DNA of 64,000 bases from Emiliania huxleyi CCMP1516 (lineage: Eukaryota; Haptophyta; Isochrysidales; Noelaerhabdaceae): NCBI RefSeq assembly GCF_000372725.1, contig NW_005201240.1:249337-313336 (forward strand), written 5' to 3'. The notes beneath the pieces were generated by a model, which saw nothing but the letters and a program-made list of their open reading frames with translations, searched no databases and was not told the DNA's origin. Position 1 is the first letter of the stretch, and each line of letters begins with the position of its first letter. Shown piece by piece: positions 20,745-29,189 of the stretch. The position numbers and the translations under genes are program-made.

Positions 20745-22653
20745 GGACGACAGGGGCGATCGGATGATCACGGGCGGCGGCGAGGAGGGCGGCGGCACGC
20801 GCCCTTGCGGCGCACCCAAGCGACACCCCTGTGAAGACGCCGTTCTTGGGATTTTCTACTGCGAAATTGACCGCGGCAAGTGTATTCTTTTTTGTGCCGG
20901 GCCTCATGACACATGAGTTGTTGTAGAGTGTCCTGACCGACCCCTGCCCCTACCTACGTGTGTGTGTGTGTGTGTGCGTGTCCACGTTGGAGCCAGGTGT
21001 GGTGTGGGCGCGAGAATAGCTCCGCCGTTCATGGAGGCAACCGATGCGAGTCGACTGGTGTGTGTCGTCGTGGTTTCGTATCAAGAATACTCACTCACTC
21101 ACCCCTACCTACGTCATACCTACCTACCTACCGGTACCACACAACAAATCTCTCTCTCTCCCGGTACCTACACCTAGCAACGTAAAAAAAAACACCTACC
21201 CTCAAAAGGTAAGGGAAAAGCAAACTAAAAAAGAAATAACTGGATGGGTGGGGTACTATACCAACTAAAGTGATGGTTGACTCTCCTGCAACCACACTCC
21301 ACACACCACAGTCCTTCCTGTGACATGGGAGCTTGGCAGGCCACTCTCACAAGCCCTACAAGAGATTACAAGCTCAAGCATCAGATCACCGAAAACGCGG
21401 TCAAACTGAGACGAGATGGAGGATTTAGGGACATGTGTCCCCGCCCTGCACGATCTTGGTGTGAGGGATCTTCAATCCGTCCCCTCACCCTCATCACAAC
21501 CCGGCACAGAAGAGCGGCAAGAGATACGGCTGCGGCTACGGCTGCGGCTACGAGAGGGGCCAGGGTCGCGGGAGAGTCGCTGCGCCGCGTGGACGCGCCT
21601 ACACCGCTCTTGCTCCGCTCGCCACCTCTCGCAAAGGTCCAAAGTCATAGCCACCACCTCCTCCGGCAAAAGTCCTTGTTCGCCCTGGAGTATCGGGGGA
21701 AGGGTTGACATCGTGATTTCCGCGGAAATTTTCTTTTTCTGCTGTGAAAATTCCAGCCTGAAGAGAGGGAAAGCCCCGACGGGAGGGCCCAATCCTACCC
21801 TACACGTTACCCCGGGCCCGGCATTTGAGGCCCGGCCCGAAGCAAGGGGGAAAGAATACTGGGCTGGGTTTTTAGGCATTGTGGGGTTGGCACTCCCATC
21901 GACCCTCATGACCTCCTGCGGTCTCTGAGATGGACACCAGTGGGTGTGGGACCACAGCCAGGATACACTCGAAGGCTGGGTAAGCAGTAGAGGTCGATAC
22001 TCGACGCGTCCCACATGGTCTGTGTCGCTGTCGGCACGCTGTCGACAGGACGTCGAGCGACACCGGTGGCAGTGCCACCCAGGAGTGGTCGGGCGGTCTC
22101 CCGTCATGAGAGAGTCACCATGTGATCCGTATGATGATTCCTGACAACCGCCTCAGTCAACTTTCGTCACAGTTCCCGCTCTGAGAGGAGCTGCGGGTCA
22201 GTTCGACAGCTGGAGCTGTGTCGCCGGATTGCGGCGGCCTGCCTCCGGAGGTGCCTCTAGGTGGACATTTTTTGGTCACCGTGAGAGAACGCGTTCGAAT
22301 TTTCACTCCGGAACTTCAACTCCGCACGCGCACCGGCCAGGGCTACAATAGTGCCAGTGAGGCGAAGGCGCGAGTCGGAAGGCCGCGACCGTCAAGTGTT
22401 CCCTTCATTTTCCTACAATCGCTGTGAACCCAGCCACGTACAGTAGACAGTTTACTATCTGTTACTGACACACTACTGTGTACACTGCGCGTACTATAAC
22501 TTTATTTGCTGATGCCGGTGGTGGCCCGCGCTGTGAGTCGGTGACCTGTGTGAGAGAGGTACCACGCAGGTAGGCTCAGGTTCGTCAAGCAGTCTTCGTC
22601 TGAACAAAAAATCAACACCCTGAACACCGTGCCCATGCGCCATGCGCCATGCC
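20745..22653. other. 1.9-kb non-coding stretch
   Basis: Contains a short (TG)n run at about 20958-20977, CTAC-type tetranucleotide runs (21100-21135), an A-rich patch (21184-21240) and a GGCTACGGCTGC repeat (21527-21555). Open frames at 21277-21928 lack family features and I do not call them. Confidence 0.45.
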
Positions 22654-23277
22654 TCAAGTCACTCCAAGCAGCAGCAGCAGCACCCTCCACAGCTGCGGAA
22701 TGGCTAGCGCCGCGATCGCGCAGGCCCACGCTGCGCATACCCTGCGGTCAAACTGGTAGACCTCCACGAGATGCAGCCGCCCCTCGCCGCCGGAGGCGGA
22801 GCGGTAATGGTGCATGGCTACCCACAGGCCGATGAGGCGGAAACGGAATTCGAAGCGGCGGGCCAGCGTGACGCGGGACGCGCCGGTCCGAGCGCGGAGG
22901 CACTCGACCACATTCCGATGCACCGCGAGCGGCGTTGGAAGAAGCGGCTTCTCGTCGTCCTCTCCCGCCGCGTCGAGCGTCCTGGTCTGGCGGAGGAGCG
23001 TGCACAGCCCGGTGAGGCTCCACAGCACCAGCGCGTAGTACTTGAGGAGCGTCAGGGTCCGCACCTCAAAGGGAAGGCTGACGTTCTGCGCGGCGTCCTC
23101 GGCCTGAAAGGCTGCGGGGTCGTATGTTGATGGCATGAAGAGAATCACGCCGTCGAAGCTTTTGACGCAGCGCCGCGCCGCCGCCGGGCCAACGAGCATG
23201 CCGTGGAAGCGCCAGTAGTCGAGCATCTGCTGCGAGGACTCCGACGCTGCGGCGAGCGGGATGAGACGCACCAGCAT
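22654..23277 (-). CDS. Hypothetical membrane protein
   Basis: 207 residues from the ATG at 23277 (a longer frame begins at a GTG). It has hydrophobic segments near residues 80-100, 148-160 and at the C-terminus, where ~25 residues are almost all Ala/Leu/Val/Ile. Between them is an Arg-rich region. I do not recognise the family. The protein reads well in frame with GC-rich third positions, and no introns are needed. It may be the last exon of a longer gene. Confidence 0.45.
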   Translation of the reverse strand: MLVRLIPLAAASESSQQMLDYWRFHGMLVGPAAARRCVKSFDGVILFMPSTYDPAAFQAEDAAQNVSLPFEVRTLTLLKYYALVLWSLTGLCTLLRQTRTLDAAGEDDEKPLLPTPLAVHRNVVECLRARTGASRVTLARRFEFRFRLIGLWVAMHHYRSASGGEGRLHLVEVYQFDRRVCAAWACAIAALAIPQLWRVLLLLLGVT

Positions 23278-23811
23278 GTGCACACAGTCGGCCTTGCTAT
23301 GTTTGGTCGTTTGCCGCGCACGCGCTTGCCGACTCGGCGTGCCGCCTTTGATTTCTCACCCCTGCGGGTTCATTTCTTTCTTGTTGGTTGTCTTCATTTG
23401 AGACTCGCCTTGCAGATCACCCGGCGTTTTCCAGATCACCCGGCGTGAGCGGTTTCAGATCACCAGGTGCGGCAAAATGTCGTTTCCAGATTAGATACCC
23501 ACCCAACACGGCGAAATGTCGTTTCCAGGTTACCCGGGAGCGGATTAGGCTGTACGAGGTTTTCCTCTCGCACCCCGTCTGTTTTCCTTTCACCGCCTGG
23601 GTATTTTGTCGATTCCTCAATTTTGCCTCAGATTTTGCCCCAGACCAGCTCTCAGACTCAGGGAAACTCGCGAGTTTCCGGAATGGAGCACCAAACACCC
23701 TCTGTTTTCCCTGGAAATTTCCGGCAACGCAAAGTGCTGGGGACCCTCTGTTTTCCTTTTTGTTTTCCGGAAAACCTCGTACAGGCCAAGGAGCGGAATT
23801 TCTTTTTCCAG

Positions 23812-23975
23812 ATCACCCGGTAGTGGGATGCGCCGGGTAATCTGAAAGAGTTGTACGGATTCACGACTGCGTCATTCAAGCAAACGAGGCCGGGGATTCC
23901 GAGTGGGAGCTCTCCTTAGGACACGTGCCGCAGGTGCTCGCTCTCTGTCTGGACGATGTTCACGCTGAGTCCGGC
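23812..23975 (+). repeat. Central block of the bipolar array, copy 1
   Basis: Runs from the forward-to-reverse switch (CCGGTAGTGGGATGCGCCGG) through GATTCACGACTGCGTCATTC to GTGCCGCAGGTGCTCGCTCT. Copy 2 is at 24953-25165, where a GGGTCGATTCC-type repeat is inserted. Confidence 0.75.
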
Positions 23976-24065
23976 CTTTGCGCCTAGCTAGGCAGCCGTG
24001 TCCGGGTAAGCTGAAACGAGAAATTTTGCCTGAGCGGGTAATCTGAAAGAGAAAATCGGGTCACT

Positions 24066-24115
24066 CCTCATCGCAAACCCTGTCAGCAGTCCTCCTCCGG
24101 GAATGTACGTAAGAG
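24066..24115 (+). repeat. Dispersed repeat, copy 2 (ends in TGTACGTAAGAGC)
   Basis: Same ~48-bp unit as at 1721-1768, embedded between two reverse-orientation motifs of the bipolar array. Confidence 0.75.
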
Positions 24116-25065
24116 CCACATACATTGAAAAGTATGTTAGCCGCCGGGTGATCTGGACGAGAAATTTGGCCGACCGGGTAATCTGCCCTGAGAAATTTTA
24201 GCGACCGGGTAAGCTGAAACGCGAATTGTGGGAGACTGGGTAAACTGATTTGTCAGTTTTTTGATGAAATTACTGGGATAAATTTCAGATTACCCGGTTT
24301 TTGAGATTCGCCTCGCAGATCACCCGGCGTTTTTCAGATCACCCGGCGTCTGCGACTTTTTGCCTCGCAGATCACCCAACACGGCGAAATGTCGTTTCCA
24401 GATTACCCAACACAGCGAAATGTCGTTTCCAGGTTACCCGGGTCACGAAATTTCTTTTTTGAGCTAGACTTCGTTGTTACTAGGAACAAGCGAAGGCACA
24501 CACGACATGACGCCAAACACACGATTGCACGCACCGCACCGCACCTCGCACCCGCGCCCGCCGCCCCCCCGACCCCCGCCCCGCCTAGGTGGGAAAGGGA
24601 TGAGGAGATGGGACAGCGAAGGAGGAGCACTAGCACGTATGGAAGGGTTCAATGATGCGCCACGCTGCCCGGCGTTTCTCACTTTCCGGGACAGCCCCGC
24701 CCTTTCGAGGCAGGAGAGAATTTCTTTTTCCAGATCACCCGGTTTTCGCCTCGCAGATCACCCGGCGTTTTCCAGATCACCCGGCGTGAGCGGTTTCAGA
24801 TCACCCGGTGCGGCAAAATGTCGTTTCCAGATTACCCAACACGGCGAAATGTCGTTTCCAGATTACCCAACACGGCGAAATGTCGTTTCCAGGTTACCCA
24901 ACACGGCGAAATGTCGTTTCCAGGTTACCCGGATCGTGAAATTTCTTTTTCCAGATCACCCGGTAGTGGGATGCGCCGGGTAATCTGAAACCGTTTGGGA
25001 TTCACGACTGCGTCATTCAAGCAAACGAGGCCGGGGATTCCGGGATTCCGAGTGGGAGCTCTCCT

Positions 25066-25113
25066 TGAGCACTTGAGCACCGGATAGGGTCGATTCCGCA
25101 TGGTACAGGACCC
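25066..25113 (+). repeat. Partial GGGTCGATTCC-type dispersed repeat within the bipolar array
   Basis: Reads TTGAGCACTTGAGCACCGG, then ATAGGGTCGATTCC, then GCATGGTACAGGACC. It interrupts the second central block between GGGAGCTCTCCTT and TTAGGACCAAG. Confidence 0.7.
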
Positions 25114-25920
25114 CTTAGGACCAAGTGCCGCAGGTGCTCGCTCTCTGCACTCTGGACGAGGTGCACGCTCGCGTCCGGGTAAGCTGAAACGAGAAATTTG
25201 CGCGCCCGGGTAATCTCAAAGAGAAAAGTTAGCCGCCGGGTAATCTGGACGAGAAATTTGGCCGACCGGGTAATCTGACATGAGAAAAGTTAGCGGCTGG
25301 GTAAGCTGAAACGTGAATTGTGGGAGACTGGGTAAACTGGTTCTCAGTTTTGACGAGAAATTTGGCCGACCGGGTAATCTGACATGACAAATTTTAGCGA
25401 CCGGGTAAGCTGAAACACGAATTGTGGGAGACTGGGTAAACTGGTTTGACGGAAATCGCGCTAAGCAGGAAAATATCGTTCGTCGGGTAATCTGCGAGGC
25501 GAATCTCAAAAACCGGGTAATCTGAAATTTATCCAAATTACTGCTGAGCAGGAAAATCGTTGCCGGATAATCTGGACGAGAAACTTGGCCGACCGGGTAA
25601 TCTGCCCTGAGAAATTTTAGCGACCGGGTAAGCTGAAACATGAATTGTGGGAGACTGGGTAAACTGGTTTTGTTGTTAAACTGGTTTCACGGAAATCAAA
25701 CAAACTGGTATTGCTAAAAATCTCTCTCGGAAATCGCGCTAAGCAGGAAAATATCGTTGGCCGGGTAATCTGCGAGGCGAATCTCAAAAACCGGGTAATC
25801 TGAAATTTATTCTTCATAAAATGGGAGGGTCGGCCCACGGGGGGACTTGGTGAACTGAAGCGGCCCCACGATTTTAGAGAGAGAGATTCTTGTTCTTCGA
25901 TTTTATGAGTTGGCCTAAGC

Positions 25921-26360
25921 ACAATATTCTCGAATATCTCCGAGAATATAGATGGTCCCGCGCACTTTCGTATTCGAGAATATTCTCGAGAATATAGATG
26001 CCCCGGCGCGGCTTTTTCTCAAGAATCTACAAGTTTTCTTCAGCCCTTGACCTTGGTTGACCTCGAGTCTCAAGATATTCTTGAATATTCTCGACGTTAC
26101 ATCGCGGCGTCTAGAACGGTCTTGACTACAGCTTCTCGAAGCAGCTCTTTTGCCCCCTCAACAGTAGGTTTTGGGTCGATGCTGACGGAAATCTTTAAGT
26201 TTTGGACGTTCCTGAGCGGTTTGGGAGCACAAACCTCTACTTTAGAGCGATTTTTGGCGTCCGCTGACCTCTCGCGTGGTGAAAATATTCTCAATATTCG
26301 AGAATATTCTCGAGAATATAGATGGTCTGGCGAGAATATAAGCAAAAGAATATAGATAGT
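25921..26360. repeat. Region framed by TTCTCGAGAATATAGATGG palindromic repeats
   Basis: GAGAATATTCTCGAGAATATAGATG occurs at about 25976-26000 and 26300-26324 (each as overlapping pieces of a palindrome). Degenerate copies are at 25926-25952, 26072-26092 and 26328-26358. The intervening ~200 bp has one open frame (26047-26355) without family features. Confidence 0.65.
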
Positions 26361-26611
26361 ACTTGGCGAGAAAAGCGTGCTTAGGCTAATTTATGAGTGG
26401 GGGAGTGATTTCTTTTGGGGGCAACTCTCGGTCACAAAAAGAATTTTCACATGCGTCCTCACCCCAGGAAATTGTATTTTGTTCTGGCAGGAGGGTTCCA
26501 ACTTTGGTTGCGCTCCATACCATACCCCGCAAAAAGTCCGAACCCTGCACCCCTCTCCTCGGCGTTCACCGGCGGCCAGTGTCTCATCAACAGCCTCAAT
26601 CCAACCAAGTC
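26361..26611. promoter_or_regulatory. 5' flank of the small membrane protein gene
   Basis: Contains GGGGGCAACTCTCGG and TCACAAAAAGAATTTTC stretches and no gene. A TATA-like element cannot be assigned with confidence. Confidence 0.2.
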
Positions 26612-27211
26612 ATGGGCTTCGCGAGCATCTACACCAAGGCGACGTCCGTCATCTTCGGCATCTACGCCCTGCAGATGATATTGATTCCAGCAAACATGGT
26701 GAGTCTCCTCGATCGGCCCTCCCGCACCGCCACAGACTCCTCGATCGGCCCTCCCTCACCACAGACTCCTCGACCGGCCCTCCCGCACCACAGACTCCTC
26801 GATCGGCCCTCCCTCACGCCGCACCACCCACAGAGGCGTTACGCACACACATCTGAACGATGACCAGAACCGCGCGGCAGAGCCGGCCGACTCCCGCTCC
26901 AGGTGACCGACCACTGGGATATGCCGTCGACGCCCGGGATGGAGTTCTGGATCCGCGGCCACGGCGTGTCTCTGCTGGTGCTGTGCTACCTGTCGATGCA
27001 CGTGCCTACCGCGGTCGCGGCCAAGGCGGCCTTTGTCCTCTCTCTCGGCATCGCCATCGTGTACCCGTTCAACGCCAAGTTCGGCTACCTCACGCCGGGG
27101 CTGCCCCTCAAGTACCCCATGCACTACGTGCCCGAGGGCCTCATGCTAGGCCTCACCGGCGCCGGCCTCGCCGCCGTCATGGAGTCGCCGGGCGGAGTGA
27201 AGACGGCCTGA
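26612..27211 (+). CDS. Small polytopic membrane protein, unknown function
   Basis: Exons 26612-26698 and 26903-27211 give 131 residues. The 204-bp GT-AG intron is phase 0 and contains four ~29-bp tandem units (CTCCTCGATCGGCCCTCCC). There are four hydrophobic stretches: residues ~8-25, ~48-62, ~66-82 and ~105-120. A polar loop reads DHWDMPSTPGMEFW between the first two. The short size with no leader suggests an endomembrane or mitochondrial membrane protein. I do not recognise the family. Confidence 0.6.
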
Positions 27212-27387
27212 AAAAGAGGCCGGGATTCAACGCCGATCGAGAGGACTTGCAGCAGAAAGAACGGCCGTCCGGTGTGGCCCACCTTGGCTCTTTAGACTTA
27301 GCACGGGCGTGTTCTTCTACGGGCGTGTTCTTCCAATCCCGCTAGGGTGGGCGTGCTTTCACAGCCTTTCGACACAGCCTGGACACA

Positions 27388-27545
27388 GCCTTGGAGTGGA
27401 GTGCAGTCAGTAACCCCAGGGCCGGGGAGCTAAGTCCTAAGATGACCTAAGAAGCACACGCACCCAGAGGACGATTGGCATCGGGCTACGGGCAAGAGAG
27501 CCCTGACCCCTGGGGGGTGTGCGCGGTCGCAAAGCAAGAAAATTC
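27388..27545 (+). repeat. Dispersed ~210-bp repeat, copy 3 (shortened)
   Basis: CTTGGAGTGGAGTGCAGTCA through GGGCCGGGGAGCT and GGGCAAGAGAGCCCTGACCC to GTGCGCGGTCGCA, in the same order as copies at 4998 and 5508. It carries a ~16-bp insertion with AAGATGACCTAAG. Confidence 0.65.
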
Positions 27546-27704
27546 TTTTGGAAATTCTTCGTCTACCCTTATAAGTCTCTCGTGTCGGCGCCGTCGCTCT
27601 TTTAACCGTAGAACGTCCCAGCTGAACACCGCCCGCCGACGATCGATCAGTCCACATCGTCGGCCCGCAGCGACCCGGCACCCCGCAGCGACCCGCAGCG
27701 ATGG

Positions 27705-28349
27705 ATGCCGCCCCCCACGGCCCCTACGGCCGACGCGCCGATGCACGACCGGCCTCCGTCGGACGGCTCTCCGGCCTCTCCGGCCGCTGACGAGGCCGCC
27801 CATGCTGCTGCCGATCCGGTCCCTCTCACGCTCAGCGATATCCGCACAAGCTACGACAACTTCGAGGTCGCCGGCTTTGGCCAGGTGCAGCCACCACCTG
27901 CTTGCCTCCATGTTCACGCTTCGCGCCCCTTCCCCCCTCTGACGCCGCCGTATGACCTTAGGTGAGGGGCACGACTACCCGCCTGGAAGGCGCTCTCATC
28001 AGCAAGTCACCCAGGCACCAACTCCTGGGCGTTTACGCTTGACTACGAAACCATGCAGTGGATGCAGCTCGATCAAAACGGCGACGCCAACAGCTGGTCC
28101 CTGGGCGAGTTCCTCGCCCAGGATGAGGTGCGAGTCATGATGCTCGACCCAGCGTGCACCAAGTCGCTCACATTCCGTGAGTTCGTCAACGGGCGATTGC
28201 GATCTCGAACTCCGACAACTGGACCGGTGCACCGCGCGGAGGACGATGGCTCCCTCGACGACATCCCTTCATCGACGGACGCCTTCACCGCCGCCGGCCC
28301 TGGGCCATCCATCGCGGCCTCCGACTGGCTGCCGCAGCTCACACCCTAA
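27705..28349 (+). CDS. EF-hand-like protein (tentative two-exon model)
   Basis: Exons 27705-27879 and 28015-28349 join in frame to 169 residues if a GC donor (TTTG|GCCAGG) is used with the CCCAG acceptor. The second exon contains LDQNGDANSWSLGEF, an EF-hand-like loop with one extra residue, and LDPACTKSLTFREF, which fits the 12-residue loop spacing but lacks acidic positions 3 and 5. Calcium binding is therefore doubtful. The N-terminus is Pro/Ala-rich. The start could also be further upstream, and further 3' exons may exist after 28349. Confidence 0.45.
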
Positions 28350-29189
28350 TCTATCTGCCTTAGGCACGGAGCCAACGGAGCCATCGCGCACGCCCGCAGC
28401 ATCGCGTGCGGCTCCGAGGTCTCCCGCCGAGACCGGCTCGGCGCGGGTTTGACTGACGTGACTGACTGATGAGTGCTTGCGAGAGAGAGATTTTTAGCAA
28501 TGCTTGCGATGGATGATCTCCGACACCCAAAACCAAAATGCAAATGCGGAGTGGAGCCCACACTTCGCGTGCAGATCCTGCGTCTCTCACTGCCCGAACA
28601 ACAGAGGCGGGTACCGCAGCCCTGCCTTAGCGAAAATTTTTCACAATATCGCAACCGCGATACCGCGCGATATTTGGCGATAAAATGCGATAAATGGCGA
28701 TGTTGTGCGATGCTCGCGATCACGCGAGCCCTTCACAGCACGCCTCAGCGACGCGCGTGAAGCGTTACACGTGTCAGTCCTGGGCGCCGAAAGTGCGAGA
28801 GGTGCTGGTGGGCGGCGGGAAAGCGCGACCGGAAAACAAAGAAATATAAAATATGCTCGGAACGTCACCGTCACCGCCGCCGGGGCCGGAGGGGTGCGCG
28901 ATATTGCGCGATATTGCGCGATATTGCGCGATATTGCGCGATATTGCGCGATCATTCACGATATACAGAAAATTTCCGCTAGACAGGGATTACCGCCGCA
29001 GGTCCCACACTAGTTGTAAAAACCCGCCTTGACCCAACATAGAGGGCGTTGTGTAGCCTAGCTTTTGGGTAATATAAAAAAACTCTTTGCAGCGCGGGGG
29101 TAGAGGACAACCCGGCCGAACCAGGCCGAACAACAACCTGGCAACAATAACAACCTCCGCTCTACTCGGCTGTCGGCAGTATCGCGTAC
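28350..29189. other. Intergenic with GCGATATT decamers
   Basis: No gene called. It contains the GAGAGAGATTTTTAGCAA motif (28483-28500), scattered GCGATA words (28640-28720) and a clean decamer array (28895-28952). Confidence 0.45.
28895..28952. repeat. (GCGCGATATT)n decamer array
   Basis: Five to six exact tandem 10-bp units ending in GCGCGATCATTCACGATAT. Similar GCGATA words are scattered 150-250 bp upstream. Confidence 0.9.

Larger units (their letters stand above)
23404..25812. repeat. Bipolar array of ~46 copies of a CAGATTACCCGG motif at ~30-bp spacing
   Basis: A 12-bp motif (CAGATTACCCGG, variants CAGATCACCC and CAGGTTACCC) recurs about 46 times. It is forward at 23412-23820, reverse (CCGGGTAATCTG) at 23831-24240, forward at 24286-24960 and reverse at 24976-25800. 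Within a run the spacing is near 30-31 bp. Forward spacers read AACACGGCGAAATGTCGTTT; reverse spacers read GAGAAATTTGGCCGAC. Base composition is AT-richer than the flanks. Open frames here are read through the repeat and are not genes. Confidence 0.9.

Noticed and set aside
21277..21930. Two overlapping plus-strand frames
   Set aside because: Low-complexity Arg/Ser composition and no motif; probably chance in GC-rich DNA.
25216..25641. 141-codon frame with repeating DYPVG and QITR words
   Set aside because: The peptide repeat is the DNA motif array translated.
23404..25812. CRISPR-like reading of the short motif with ~30-bp spacing
   Set aside because: Spacers are themselves repeated, the motif is only ~12 bp and flips orientation, and the genome is eukaryotic with spliceosomal introns.
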